Counted from the stretch's first letter, positions 34,878-45,345 are shown. The stretch: DNA of 64,000 nucleotides from Sphingobacterium sp. SGR-19 (GCF_011043555.1 NZ_JAAKGS010000001.1:124001-188000); one strand, 5' to 3'. Made by a program: numbers and translations. Notes: a model not told the origin generated them from the sequence alone.

Positions 34878-36764
34878 ATGCAAGAAAAAGGTAGTATTTC
34901 GATCCATACCGAGAATATTTTTCCGGTGATTAAGAAGTTTCTTTATTCCGATAATGAAATCTTTTTACGCGAGTTGGTATCCAACGCTGTGGATGCGTCT
35001 CAAAAGATAAAGAGATTATCTTCTTTGGGACAGTTTCAAGGTGAGCTGGGTGATCTGACCATCGACGTGAATTTCGACGAAAACGCCAAAACGATTACCA
35101 TTTCCGATCGTGGTATCGGTATGACGGCAGAAGAGATCAAAAAATACATTAACCAAATAGCATTTTCGGGTGCTACAGAGTTTATGGAGAAATTTAAAGA
35201 AGCGAACGATGCCAACGAGATCATTGGTCGCTTCGGTCTTGGTTTTTATTCTGCTTTTATGGTCGCAGACAAAGTAGAAATTCAGTCTTTGTCACATCAA
35301 GACGGAGCTGCTCCGGCGCACTGGACTTGTGATGGAAGTACCTCTTACGAAATAAGCGAAGGCACGCGCACAGAACGCGGTACCGATGTGATTCTCCATA
35401 TCAATGAGGAATCGCAGGAGTTTTTGAACGAAGGTCGTCTGAGCGAGATTTTAAATAAATATGCGCGCTTCTTACCCGTTCCTGTACGGTTTGGAACCAA
35501 AACAGAATCACAGCCCGATGGGGAAGACGAAGAAGGCAAGCCAAAATATAAATCGGTAGAAGTCGATAATATTATCAATAACACAACACCGGCATGGACG
35601 AAGGCACCATCCGAACTAAAAGATGAAGATTATCTAGCATTCTATCGTGAGTTGTATCCCTATTCAATGGACGAACCTCTGTTCTGGATACACCTCAATG
35701 TTGATTATCCGTTTAACTTAACGGGTATCCTATACTTTCCGAAAATAAAGAACGAAATGGATATCCAGCGAAATAAAATTCAGTTGTATTCCCGCCAGGT
35801 ATTTATTACGGACGAGGTGAAGGACATCGTACCGGAATTTCTGATGTTGCTACAAGGTGTTATCGACTCGCCGGATATTCCGTTGAACGTATCCCGCTCG
35901 TTCCTGCAGGCAGATAGCAACGTGAAGAAGATTAACAATTATATCACCAAGAAAGTTGCCGATAAGCTAAATGAGATATTTAAAGCTGACCGTAAGAACT
36001 TTGAACAAAAGTGGAATGATATAGCGCTCTTTATCAAATATGGAATGTTAAGCGATGAAAAGTTTGCAGAAAAAGCCAATGATTTCTGCTTGTTGTCTAA
36101 TATGGACAACGAGAGCTTTACACTAAAAGAATACTACGAAAAAGTAAAAGACATTCAAGTCGATAAAGATGGTAATATTGTGTATCTATATACCAACGAT
36201 CCGTCACAGCAGGACGGCTTTATCGCTTCGGTGAAAGAGAAAGGCTATGATGTATTGGTACTCGATGGTCAATTGGACAACCATTTCGTGGGCTATTTAG
36301 AACAAAAAGGTGGTGAGAAGATCCAAGCAAAACGCGTGGATGCGGACGTTGTTGACAAATTGATCCAGAAAGAGGAAACACAGACGTTATCTTTATCGGA
36401 AGAAGAATCAAAGAAAGCATCGGAACTCTTTGAGAAAGCGATTTCCAGAGCCGATATGAAAGTGGAAGTTGACGCGCTAAACGCGGATGGCCTACCCGTT
36501 TCGGTTACGGAAGACGAGTTTATGCGCCGGATGAAAGACATGGCGAAAACAGGAGGAGGCATGGGCTTCTATGGCACATTACCTGATAATTATAAAGTGA
36601 CCGTCAATGGAAACCACCCGTTGATAAAGCGAATTTTGGAGAGCTCCGAAGAGGATGGAACACAGCTGGCGAAACAAGCTTTTGATTTGGCCTTATTATC
36701 TCGTGGCCTGTTAAAAGGAGCAGATTTAACTTCCTTTATCAAACGAAGCGTTGGAATGATTTAA
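34878..36764 (+). CDS. htpG: Chaperone protein HtpG (Hsp90)
   Basis: A 628-residue ATP-dependent chaperone. The N-terminal GHKL ATPase shows LRELVSNAVDASQKIK (about residues 30-45, Glu and Asn), TISDRGIGMTAEEIKKYIN (about 73) and GRFGLGFYSAFMVADKV (about 115). The middle domain has the catalytic-loop Arg region LNVSRSFLQAD near 340 and the C-terminal dimerisation domain is present. The length is typical of bacterial Hsp90 from this phylum. No recognisable heat-shock promoter is seen. A hairpin terminator follows. Confidence 0.97.
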   Translation: MQEKGSISIHTENIFPVIKKFLYSDNEIFLRELVSNAVDASQKIKRLSSLGQFQGELGDLTIDVNFDENAKTITISDRGIGMTAEEIKKYINQIAFSGATEFMEKFKEANDANEIIGRFGLGFYSAFMVADKVEIQSLSHQDGAAPAHWTCDGSTSYEISEGTRTERGTDVILHINEESQEFLNEGRLSEILNKYARFLPVPVRFGTKTESQPDGEDEEGKPKYKSVEVDNIINNTTPAWTKAPSELKDEDYLAFYRELYPYSMDEPLFWIHLNVDYPFNLTGILYFPKIKNEMDIQRNKIQLYSRQVFITDEVKDIVPEFLMLLQGVIDSPDIPLNVSRSFLQADSNVKKINNYITKKVADKLNEIFKADRKNFEQKWNDIALFIKYGMLSDEKFAEKANDFCLLSNMDNESFTLKEYYEKVKDIQVDKDGNIVYLYTNDPSQQDGFIASVKEKGYDVLVLDGQLDNHFVGYLEQKGGEKIQAKRVDADVVDKLIQKEETQTLSLSEEESKKASELFEKAISRADMKVEVDALNADGLPVSVTEDEFMRRMKDMAKTGGGMGFYGTLPDNYKVTVNGNHPLIKRILESSEEDGTQLAKQAFDLALLSRGLLKGADLTSFIKRSVGMI

Positions 36765-36771
36765 TAAAAAT

Positions 36772-36796
36772 ATGGGTTGACCGTCGGTCGACCCAT
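36772..36796. terminator. Bidirectional hairpin between htpG and the hybrid sensor gene
   Basis: ATGGGTTGACC (36772-36782) pairs with GGTCGACCCAT (36786-36796) with one G-U. T-rich sequence follows on plus, and the convergent sensor gene ends at 36799. Confidence 0.7.
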
Positions 36797-36798
36797 TA

Positions 36799-39552
36799 TT
36801 ATTTCAGCTTGTCCTTTCTATATGCCGTTGGCGTAATCCCAAATTGTTTTTTGAAAGCTGCGGCAAAATAGGCCGCTGAGGAAAAACCTACTTTTTCAGC
36901 CACTTCATTGATATGCAACCCTTCCAGTAAAAGGTGTTTAGATTTGGTTAAACGACGTTGGAGAAGGTATTCATTTACACTACTGTTCAATAGGGTCTTG
37001 GTTTTGCGGTACAGCTGTACGCGGGAGATATTCAGCGCATGTGCAATATCTTCTACACTGAGTGATTTTTTTCCGATATGTTCCTCGATAACCATATCTA
37101 AACTTTGCATAAACCGTTTATCCTGTGCAGTATGTTGTTTTATATCCGTTGCCGTTTCTCCCGGCTCTAAAATGCTGGTGTAATGATCTTTCAGTTGTCG
37201 ACGGGAAGTAAGGAGGTTGGTTATCACGGCTTTTAGGTGGTCGACACGAAAAGGTTTGGTAAGGTATGCATCCGCCATCAGGCGCATTCCCTCAATTTTA
37301 TCCTCTTCCGTATCCAGCGCGCTTAGCAATAGTACGGGGGTTTTGTTAAACTGTGGACTGTTTTTGATCATTTTTAATAGATCTAAACCGCTTCCATCGG
37401 GCAACATAATGTCGCTCACAATGAGATCTGGATAACTTTGTTCCATTTTTGCCATAGCATCCCGATAGCTTTTGGCAAATAGTAAATTATATTCCTTTTC
37501 GAGAATATCTTTCAAGAACAGACGGATATCCGGATGGTCGTCAACGACCAGAATATTAGCAGCCTTACTGGAATAAAACGAAACGGTTTCCTCGGTAAGC
37601 TCCTCTACATTCAAGATGTGCTCCTCACGTTCCGTTTGCCGTGTAGAAGTATGGTCTAGTAAACTTTTCTTTTCGTCTTCTGATAAATGTAAATGTCCCG
37701 TAGGCAAACGTAACGTAAACGACGAACCGACCCCTTTTTTACTACTGACGGTCACTTGGCCGTGATGAAGTTCAACAATCTCCTTTACATAGGCCAAACC
37801 AATACCTGAACCGGAAAGGTGCTGTTCGCCTTGATAAAAATTGTCAAAGATATAGTCCATATCCGTAACAGATATACCACTTCCATTATCAACTACCCGA
37901 ATATATAAATGATCCCCAAAGGTATTTTCTTCTACTACGACACTTATCTTTCCTCCTGTTGCTGTAAATTTAAAAGCATTTGATAACAGATTGGAAAGTG
38001 CCTGTTCCATTAAATACTCGTCAATCCAGATTTCTTTGTGCGGTGTTTTGTTGATGTAGCTTAACGATATCCGTTTTTTCTGCGATAAGGGTTTAAAACT
38101 TGCCAATACCTGCTGGACAAACGTATCAATCTGTACAGGGGCAGCTTGCAACTTTCTTTTGGCCTTGTCAATACGATGAATGTCAATCAGGTCGGTAACA
38201 AGGTTTTGTAGCTTTTTTGCATTCCGTTTTATACGTGCTAGTTGGTCTGCACCCTCAGAAGACAAATTTTTCTCTTTCTCCAATTCCTCCATAGGGGTAA
38301 GAATAAGTGTAAGCGGTGTTTTAAATTCGTGGGATACGTTCGTGAAAAATTTACTTTGCGCTTCGGAAGCAGTCCGTATCTGTTCATTCATCTCCACAAT
38401 TTGCTGTTGTTGGGAGAGTATCTCCTCATTTTGTTTTTCAAGATGTTTATTTTTCTCCCAATTACTTTTGATAACAATAATTGAAATTCCCCCGAATACC
38501 ACCGCTAGTACTAAGCTTGTTATCAGGATATTCAATGTCGTCTGTTGATTTCGGTATATTTTATTCTGTTCGACGATAAGCTCTTGCCGTTTATCTATAT
38601 CTTCCTGTTGTTCCTGTATTTTGTTGGATTGCAACATCATGAGTCCTGCGTTATCTTGATTGATGACAATTGTTCCCAGAATATTATCCCGTTTATAGGG
38701 TTTACGTTGCAAAATAGCCATTGCGGTGCGAATAGCCTCCGTGCCGCCGGTGGGATAGAGCATGGAAGCGAATAATGCTCCGTTGACAATTTCCGATAGT
38801 CCATTGCCTTCGCCGGGAAGAGCATCAATACCGATAACCCTTTTATGGTTTTCACCCGCCTCCCGGAGTGCTTGGATGACACCAAAAGCCATCTGGTCAT
38901 TAAAAGCTAGAATAATATCTTGCTCAAGAAGCTGTTTAATATGCTGTTTAGCTTGTGCATAGGCGGTATTTCTTTCCCAGTCGCTTTGTATTTCAACCCC
39001 TAGACGAACCGTGCCTGCACTATCTAATGCATCGAGTAGTCCTTTCTTCCTTTCAATAGATGCCGATGTACCTTTCAGCCCTGTGACAATACCTATTTGT
39101 CCCTGTCCGCTGAGCGTATGCACCATAAACTGTGCAGCTAGTTTACCAATCGCAAGGTTGTCCGCCCCAACATATGCGTTATATAAACCGGACGATGTTT
39201 TGCGGTCGGTGACAATCACCGGAATATTTTTTTGAAAAACGGAATCGACAATAGGCGTCAATGGTTCGGCTTCATTGGGCGAAACAATAAGCAGATCGAT
39301 ATCCTGTTCAAGCAGCTCTCTGATTTGCTGTATCTGCTTTTGGTTATCTCCTCTGGCATCGTGGTAGATAAATTCGATGTCCGGATAGAAAGAGAGCTCC
39401 CTTTTCATCTCATCCAGCATGGTTTCCCGCCAGGCGTCATCACCGATACACTGTGAAAAAGCGATGGTAAACTGCGTATTATTTCCACTCGGCTGACAAG
39501 CATGACAGCACAGAAGTATCACGAAAGCAAAAAAAATGTAAAACCTTGACAT
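36799..39552 (-). CDS. Hybrid two-component system protein: periplasmic sugar-binding domain, histidine kinase, receiver, AraC HTH (BT1754-like)
   Basis: A 917-residue all-in-one sensor-regulator. A lipoprotein-like leader is followed by a periplasmic-binding-protein domain of the RbsB type (about residues 30-310; QCIGDDAWRETMLDEMKREL, DLLIVSPNEAEPL, PVIVTDRKTSSGLYNAYVGADN), a membrane helix near 345, a kinase H-box FTNVSHEFKTPLTLI, N-box NLLSNAFKF and G-box GSGIGLAYVKEIV, a receiver ILVVDDHPDIRLF with SDIMLPDGSG (about 670-790) and an AraC HTH pair at the end (about 820-917). The architecture equals the fructose-binding regulator BT1754, and it is divergent from a fructan operon, so free fructose is the likely ligand. 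The ATG at 39552 is preferred over an in-frame TTG at 39579. Confidence 0.93.
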   Translation of the reverse strand: MSRFYIFFAFVILLCCHACQPSGNNTQFTIAFSQCIGDDAWRETMLDEMKRELSFYPDIEFIYHDARGDNQKQIQQIRELLEQDIDLLIVSPNEAEPLTPIVDSVFQKNIPVIVTDRKTSSGLYNAYVGADNLAIGKLAAQFMVHTLSGQGQIGIVTGLKGTSASIERKKGLLDALDSAGTVRLGVEIQSDWERNTAYAQAKQHIKQLLEQDIILAFNDQMAFGVIQALREAGENHKRVIGIDALPGEGNGLSEIVNGALFASMLYPTGGTEAIRTAMAILQRKPYKRDNILGTIVINQDNAGLMMLQSNKIQEQQEDIDKRQELIVEQNKIYRNQQTTLNILITSLVLAVVFGGISIIVIKSNWEKNKHLEKQNEEILSQQQQIVEMNEQIRTASEAQSKFFTNVSHEFKTPLTLILTPMEELEKEKNLSSEGADQLARIKRNAKKLQNLVTDLIDIHRIDKAKRKLQAAPVQIDTFVQQVLASFKPLSQKKRISLSYINKTPHKEIWIDEYLMEQALSNLLSNAFKFTATGGKISVVVEENTFGDHLYIRVVDNGSGISVTDMDYIFDNFYQGEQHLSGSGIGLAYVKEIVELHHGQVTVSSKKGVGSSFTLRLPTGHLHLSEDEKKSLLDHTSTRQTEREEHILNVEELTEETVSFYSSKAANILVVDDHPDIRLFLKDILEKEYNLLFAKSYRDAMAKMEQSYPDLIVSDIMLPDGSGLDLLKMIKNSPQFNKTPVLLLSALDTEEDKIEGMRLMADAYLTKPFRVDHLKAVITNLLTSRRQLKDHYTSILEPGETATDIKQHTAQDKRFMQSLDMVIEEHIGKKSLSVEDIAHALNISRVQLYRKTKTLLNSSVNEYLLQRRLTKSKHLLLEGLHINEVAEKVGFSSAAYFAAAFKKQFGITPTAYRKDKLK

Positions 39553-39680
39553 CCCCGTGTTTTTGAATTTTCTCGACAAGATACATCTTTTTGTTTTTTC
39601 CTAACAGAACAACAAATCTTAGTGTGTAAAATACACTTTTTGTTGATCGTTTCGATAGGTAACATAATCTAAAGAAATGG

Positions 39681-39779
39681 TACAAAATTGATATTCTTAA
39701 ATATCTAAATAAAATTTAAAAAATTGATACATAACTATTTAATCAACTATTGTCGTTGATACAAATTTGATATAATTAA
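39681..39779. promoter_or_regulatory. Direct repeats in the control region of the fructan operon
   Basis: In the 296-bp divergent gap, TACAAAATTGATATTCTTAA (39681-39700) and TACAAATTTGATATAATTAA (39760-39779) agree in 17 of 20 positions, with a weaker ATTGATACAT match near 39723. Repeats of this kind are plausible binding sites for the AraC output domain of the divergent sensor, but the region is AT-rich and the similarity could be partly compositional. A clear TAnnTTTG box is not present before the MFS gene. Confidence 0.35.
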
Positions 39780-39848
39780 GTTGGCGATTATTTAAGCAGA
39801 GATGACGTTCATGTTAATTTTGGATTAATCAGTTGTAAATAAAGTAAC

Positions 39849-41177
39849 ATGAACAAAAACACAGTTTTGGCCTGGTCATTCGTAGTGGCATTAGGCGGAT
39901 TTTTATTCGGCTTTGATACGGCCGTTATATCAGGTGCAGAAAAAGCCGTCCAGCTATTCTGGTCGCTAAGCGAATTTCAGCACGGTTTAACGATGGCCAT
40001 AGCACTAATCGGAACAGTTATGGGAGCTGCAATGGGCGCTTATCCATCGGATAAATTGGGCCGTAAAACAACCTTATTTCTGGTAGCGGCACTCTACTTC
40101 TTTTCAGCTATTGGCACCGCACTCGCACAAGATTGGAATATCTTTATCATTTTCCGTTTCTTAGGCGGTATTGGAGTAGGTGTATCGTCCGTAACCGCAC
40201 CTATATATATATCCGAGATTTCACCGGCTAAATCTCGAGGGAAATTGGTTGGGTTATTTCAGTTTAATGTGGTATTAGGAATATTGGTCGCATATCTGTC
40301 CAATTATTTTATCGGCCAAGGCGGAGAAGAGTCGTGGCGTTGGATGCTTGGTGTACAAGCCTTTCCATCCCTTATTTTCTTTATCTTGATTTTCTTCGTA
40401 CCAGAGAGCCCGCGTTGGTTGTTATTGCACCGCGGAAAAAAAGAGGAAGCTACGGCTATTATGCAGAAAGTCAGTGGTAAACAAGCTGAGCAGGATATTG
40501 AATTGATATTGAAAAATCAACAAAAAACGCAGACAAAAGGAGAGGGACGTTTGTTCTCGAAAGCCAACAATCTTCCCATTATGCTGGCCGTTTTATTCGC
40601 CATATTCAATCAGGTATCGGGTATTAATGCCATTATTTATTATGCACCTCGCGTTTTTGAAATGGCAGGACTGGGTGCACAAAGTTCGTTGCTGTCTACC
40701 GTTGGAATTGGATTGGTCAATTTTATTTTTACCCTGCTGGCCATCAATTTTATCGATAAGGTCGGGCGACGTAAGCTCATGTTTATCGGATCTATAGGCA
40801 TGATTGGAGCGTTATCGTTGGTATCGTATGCTTTTTTCTCCGGTGTTACCGAAGGTATGGCGATAACCGTCTACCTCATGTTGTTTATTGCCTTTTTTGC
40901 CTTCTCACAAGGCGCGGTGATATGGGTGTTTATATCGGAGATTTTCCCCAATGATGTACGAGCCAAAGGACAGACACTGGGAAGTTTAACCCATTGGGTC
41001 ATGGCAGCAATTATTACTTTTTGTTTTCCGGCACTCACCGAATTATTAGGAGGAGGTTATACATTCTTGATCTTCGCGGGATGTATGGTACTACAGCTGC
41101 TCTATGTATGGAAATTGATGCCGGAGACCAAAGGGAAATCGCTCGAGGATATGGGGGATGCGATGCCATTACATTAA
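39849..41177 (+). CDS. MFS sugar transporter (sugar porter family), likely fructose importer
   Basis: A 442-residue protein with twelve membrane helices. Sugar-porter signatures are visible: GFLFGFDTAVISGAEKAVQ (about residue 16), SDKLGRKTTLF between helices 2 and 3, RFLGGIGVGVSS, PESPRWLLLHRGKKEEA (about 185), DKVGRRKLMFIGSIG (about 305) and the C-terminal MPETKGKSLEDM. It is the first gene of the fructan operon, 12 bp before fructokinase, in the same role as the inner-membrane monosaccharide transporter of the B. thetaiotaomicron fructan locus. Fructose specificity is inferred from context. Confidence 0.92.
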   Translation: MNKNTVLAWSFVVALGGFLFGFDTAVISGAEKAVQLFWSLSEFQHGLTMAIALIGTVMGAAMGAYPSDKLGRKTTLFLVAALYFFSAIGTALAQDWNIFIIFRFLGGIGVGVSSVTAPIYISEISPAKSRGKLVGLFQFNVVLGILVAYLSNYFIGQGGEESWRWMLGVQAFPSLIFFILIFFVPESPRWLLLHRGKKEEATAIMQKVSGKQAEQDIELILKNQQKTQTKGEGRLFSKANNLPIMLAVLFAIFNQVSGINAIIYYAPRVFEMAGLGAQSSLLSTVGIGLVNFIFTLLAINFIDKVGRRKLMFIGSIGMIGALSLVSYAFFSGVTEGMAITVYLMLFIAFFAFSQGAVIWVFISEIFPNDVRAKGQTLGSLTHWVMAAIITFCFPALTELLGGGYTFLIFAGCMVLQLLYVWKLMPETKGKSLEDMGDAMPLH

Positions 41178-41189
41178 TTGAAAAAGAAC

Positions 41190-42131
41190 ATGAAGAACGA
41201 AATATTAAATATCAAAGGGGTTTGTTTTGGGGAAGTGCTTTGGGATAACTTGCCTACAGGACGAAAATTAGGCGGTGCACCACTCAATGTAGCGTATCAT
41301 TTAAATAAGTTGGGTATCCCTACCGATATGCTTACACGTGTAGGTGAGGATGCAGAGGGAGAAGATATCATGACACTATGTGCCGAATTGGCTATACCCT
41401 TAACGCTTTTCCAGAAAGATAATAAATACCCAACATCGACCGTAGAAGTCCATATCGATGAAAAAAAAGATGTTCGTTACGACATCGTGTTTCCTGTTGC
41501 CTGGGATAATATTGCGTTAGGAGAAAAAGAGATAAAAACTGTTCGTCAAGCTGATTTTTTTGTGTTCGGTAGTTTATCTACACGTCATAATGCCACTTAC
41601 AAAACGCTTCAGACCTTAATACAAGTCGCAAATTACAAGGTGTTGGACGTAAACTTGCGGGCGCCGCATTATACAAAAGAGCGCATCTTTGAATTACTAG
41701 GATATGCTGATTTGGTGAAGATGAACGAAGAGGAACTGGGTTTTGTAGCAACTTGGTTGGAGTTGCCAGATACCGATACTGATGCCGCAAAAGCGGAAGC
41801 CGTCATGACCACCTTTAACATCAATGAGCTTATCGTAACCTATGGGGCGAAAGGCGCTATTTATCATTCGAAGCTGGGGAAATTCTCTTATCATTTTCCA
41901 GCATTAAGAGTCGAAGTGAAAGATACCATTGGTAGCGGTGATTCTTTTCTGGCAGCTTTTCTGTCGCAGCGTTGCCGCCAAGATAAACAGGCAACACCGG
42001 AAGAAATGTTGGAGTTTGCCACAACGCTAAGTGCCTTTGTTACACAAAGTACAGGAGCATGTCCGAGTTATGACGCGCCTACTATCAATAGATTTGTATG
42101 GTTGAATTCTTTAGACAATACCAAATATTAA
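41190..42131 (+). CDS. Fructokinase (PfkB family)
   Basis: A 313-residue carbohydrate kinase that should phosphorylate incoming fructose with ATP. The N-terminal GEVLWDNLPTGRKLGGAPLNVAYHL (first 35 residues) and the C-terminal anion-hole motif DTIGSGDSFLAAFLSQ (about 248-263, catalytic Asp in GSGDSF) identify the PfkB family, and the GEVLWD start is typical of bacterial fructokinases. The start codon is the ATG at 41190, four codons inside the frame that begins with TTG at 41178. It lies between the MFS and SusC genes of the fructan operon. Confidence 0.92.
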   Translation: MKNEILNIKGVCFGEVLWDNLPTGRKLGGAPLNVAYHLNKLGIPTDMLTRVGEDAEGEDIMTLCAELAIPLTLFQKDNKYPTSTVEVHIDEKKDVRYDIVFPVAWDNIALGEKEIKTVRQADFFVFGSLSTRHNATYKTLQTLIQVANYKVLDVNLRAPHYTKERIFELLGYADLVKMNEEELGFVATWLELPDTDTDAAKAEAVMTTFNINELIVTYGAKGAIYHSKLGKFSYHFPALRVEVKDTIGSGDSFLAAFLSQRCRQDKQATPEEMLEFATTLSAFVTQSTGACPSYDAPTINRFVWLNSLDNTKY

Positions 42132-42184
42132 ACACACTAATAGACAAACGTAAATATTTTATTTATTAACAAGCAACCGATTAT

Positions 42185-45100
42185 ATGTTTACAAAAAAGA
42201 AAGCAATCCTGCTTCTGTACATGGTTCTTTTTTCTGTTACCAGCTTTGCACAGCAGGTAACACTTCAGGGAAGAGTGACAGACAGCAGTACAGACGTGCC
42301 CATAGTGGGTGCATCTTTAATGGTTAGGGGAACCGAGCAGGCGACACAGACAAATGAAAAAGGAGAATTCACGTTGTTGCTACCAAACGATAACGCGTCC
42401 CTGGAAGTATCTTACGTTGGATATGAAACGCAAACCGTAGCCACAGGAACCACAAGATTTATGGAGATTCGCTTGGTCAGCATCGAACAGGGACTAGAAG
42501 AAGTGGTGGTTACGGGGTACCAGACCGAGCGCAAAAAAGATTTGACCGGCGCGGTTTCCGTCGTAAATGTGACGGAAATGATGAAAGCGCCCGAAAACAA
42601 TCCAATTAAAGCTTTACAAGGACGTGTTCCGGGCATGACCGTAACGGCAGATGGTAACCCCAGCGGTGCGGCTACGGTACGGATGCGTGGGATCAGCTCC
42701 TTAAATAGCAGCCAAGACCCATTATACGTTATTGATGGTGTGCCTACTCAGGGAGGAATGCATGAGTTGAATTCGAACGATATCGAGAGTATACAGGTAT
42801 TGAAAGATGCCTCTTCCGCAAGCATTTACGGTTCACGGGCAGCAAATGGTGTTATTGTTATCACGACTAAGAGAGGAAAATCGGGTGATCCAAAGATCAC
42901 TTTTGATGCCTACGCGACAAGTACCTTTTTCAATAACCGTATGGAAGTACTCAATGCGCAGGAATACGGACAAGCTATGTGGCAGGCGATGATGAACAGC
43001 GGAGCCAACCCGAATAGTAATAATATTGGTTATCAGTTTGATTGGAGTAACGACGCCGACGGTCAGCCGCAGTTGGATCATATTTATGTATCTCAATTTC
43101 TGGACAACAGACAGACGATGCGCGCTTCGGATACCGATTGGTTCGACGAGGTGTCTAAACCGGGGTTGATTCAATCCTATAATGGTTCATTTAGCTCTGC
43201 AACCGATAAAAGTAGTTCATTTTTCTCGTTGGGGTATTTTCATAACAACGGAACGTTGAAGCATACGAATTTTAAACGTATATCGGCCCGTTTGAATACC
43301 GACTACAAATTTTTTGATGGAAAACTGGTCGTAGGAGAAAACTTTACGGTGAACAACACGGGAGAAGTACAAGTACCTGGAGATGTACTGGATCTTTCAT
43401 TAAAAGCGTTACCCGTTATTCCAGTGCATACGGTGGATGGTATAGGTTGGGGAGGCCCTTCTCAAGGAATGAATGACCGACATAACCCGATGCGATTGCT
43501 TTACGACAATCGGAACAATGCCTACAATTATTGGCGGCTTTTCGGAAATGCCTATGCAAATTTGGAGATTATAAAGGATTTGCATTTGAGAACCAGTTAC
43601 GGTGTTGACTATGGCAACTTTTATAAACGTCATATGGAAGTTTCCTATCAATCCGGTTTTTTGAATAACAATAGAACGGGCGTCAATATGGAACAAAGCC
43701 ATGGGATGAAATGGACCTGGTCAAACACCGCGAATTATAGAAAAACAATAGAGAAACATGTCTTTGACATATTAGGCGGTATGGAGATGAATAGAGAGCG
43801 GGACATTTCCTTTAATGCTTATACAGCAGGAGAAGGCGCGTTCGTTATTGAAACACCCGAATATATGTGGCCAGGCGTCAGTACCGGAACAGCTGCAGTA
43901 GGTGGCGGTTCGACAGGTTTTTCTTTGCTTTCTTATTTCGGAAAAGTAAACTACGTATTTGATGATCGTTACCTAGCTTCTTTTACTGTTAGACACGACG
44001 GGTCTTCACGCTTCGGAAAAAATAACCGTTTTGCAACCTTCCCTGCGGTAACAGCAGGTTGGCGTATTTCAGAAGAGCGTTTTATGGAAAGCACTAAAAG
44101 CTTTATTTCTGACTTAAAGCTACGGGTAGGTTGGGGTCAGACCGGAAATCAAGGTATCGATAACTTAGCGACCTATGCACTCTTTGTACCGGAATATGGT
44201 GTCGCCGACCCGACCTGGGATATCGTAAATGGAACAGCTTATGACTTGGCAGGAAACGGATCGGGGATTTTACCATCGGGATATCGCAAGATCCAGACCC
44301 AAAACGATGATTTGAAATGGGAGACAACAACACAAACCAATATCGGTCTCGATTTTTCACTTTTCGGACAGAACTTATTCGGCTCGGTTGATTGGTACGT
44401 GAAAGCCACCAAGGATATGTTGATTAATCCTGCTTACATCGGTGTGGTGGGTGAAGGCGGCTATCGTTGGGCAAACGGTGCTTCCATGGAGAACAAAGGT
44501 ATTGATGTGACCACTGGTTATCGTAATAAGACGGCTTTTGGCCTGGACTATGAATTAACAGGGGTTATTTCTGCTTATAAAAATAAGATAACGCATTTGC
44601 CGGAAGCGGTGGAAAACTCGTATGGTGGCCGTCAAGGAGATAACATTATTGGTCGTCCATTGGGATCATTCTACGGTTTCGTGACAGATGGTATTTTTCA
44701 AAATCAAGATGAAGTAAATGCACATGTTAACCAGACCGGTAAAGGTATCGGACGTTTACGTTATGTAAATATTTATGATACGGACAACGATATTACCGAT
44801 CTTGACCGGACCTGGATAGGGAATCCACATCCTGATTTTTCGTACAGCTTGAATGCAACGCTTAAATATAAAGGGTTTGATCTCTCTGCTTATTTTCAAG
44901 GTGTACAAGGTATTGATGTCGAAAACTGGTTAAAAAAACAGACCGATTTCTGGAGTGTGGACGATGTCAATTCAAATAAGGGAAGGCGCTTGTTGAATGC
45001 TTGGACACCGCAAAACAGCAGTTCCGATATTCCTGCTTTGCAAACGACCAATAACAACGACGAAGGCCGTCTTTCTACATACTATATAGAAAATGGCTCG

Positions 45101-45310
45101 TATTTAAAATTACGCAATTTGTCTTTTGGGTATACGCTTCCCACTGACATGGTTTCGCGATTGCGCATGAGTCGTCTACGCTTCTATGTGACCGGACAAA
45201 ATTTGTTCACGGTAAAATCAAAAGCATTTACAGGGGTAGATCCTGAAAATGTGGGATGGGGTTACCCTATTCCAACCACCTGGACGGCAGGATTGAATGT
45301 TATATTTTAA
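42185..45310 (+). CDS. SusC/RagA-family TonB-dependent outer-membrane transporter (fructan locus)
   Basis: A 1041-residue SusC-type receptor. Signal peptide ending at SFAQQ; N-terminal carboxypeptidase-regulatory-like domain VTLQGRVTDSSTDVPIVGAS; EEVVVTGYQTERKKDLTGAV before the plug; plug motifs ALQGRVPGMTV and RGISSLNSSQDPLYVIDGVP; then the barrel, ending in aromatic-rich GLNVIF. It should import fructo-oligosaccharides with the SusD encoded 36 bp downstream. The cargo is inferred from the two GH32 enzymes and fructokinase in the operon. Confidence 0.96.
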   Translation: MFTKKKAILLLYMVLFSVTSFAQQVTLQGRVTDSSTDVPIVGASLMVRGTEQATQTNEKGEFTLLLPNDNASLEVSYVGYETQTVATGTTRFMEIRLVSIEQGLEEVVVTGYQTERKKDLTGAVSVVNVTEMMKAPENNPIKALQGRVPGMTVTADGNPSGAATVRMRGISSLNSSQDPLYVIDGVPTQGGMHELNSNDIESIQVLKDASSASIYGSRAANGVIVITTKRGKSGDPKITFDAYATSTFFNNRMEVLNAQEYGQAMWQAMMNSGANPNSNNIGYQFDWSNDADGQPQLDHIYVSQFLDNRQTMRASDTDWFDEVSKPGLIQSYNGSFSSATDKSSSFFSLGYFHNNGTLKHTNFKRISARLNTDYKFFDGKLVVGENFTVNNTGEVQVPGDVLDLSLKALPVIPVHTVDGIGWGGPSQGMNDRHNPMRLLYDNRNNAYNYWRLFGNAYANLEIIKDLHLRTSYGVDYGNFYKRHMEVSYQSGFLNNNRTGVNMEQSHGMKWTWSNTANYRKTIEKHVFDILGGMEMNRERDISFNAYTAGEGAFVIETPEYMWPGVSTGTAAVGGGSTGFSLLSYFGKVNYVFDDRYLASFTVRHDGSSRFGKNNRFATFPAVTAGWRISEERFMESTKSFISDLKLRVGWGQTGNQGIDNLATYALFVPEYGVADPTWDIVNGTAYDLAGNGSGILPSGYRKIQTQNDDLKWETTTQTNIGLDFSLFGQNLFGSVDWYVKATKDMLINPAYIGVVGEGGYRWANGASMENKGIDVTTGYRNKTAFGLDYELTGVISAYKNKITHLPEAVENSYGGRQGDNIIGRPLGSFYGFVTDGIFQNQDEVNAHVNQTGKGIGRLRYVNIYDTDNDITDLDRTWIGNPHPDFSYSLNATLKYKGFDLSAYFQGVQGIDVENWLKKQTDFWSVDDVNSNKGRRLLNAWTPQNSSSDIPALQTTNNNDEGRLSTYYIENGSYLKLRNLSFGYTLPTDMVSRLRMSRLRFYVTGQNLFTVKSKAFTGVDPENVGWGYPIPTTWTAGLNVIF

Positions 45311-45345
45311 TCATTTAGAAGACAAACGTTAATCATTATTACACC

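Noticed and set aside
36799-39552. The periplasmic-binding-protein part as a separate ribose-binding protein gene
   Set aside because: The frame is continuous into kinase, receiver and AraC domains without stop or shift, as in known fructose-sensing hybrids.
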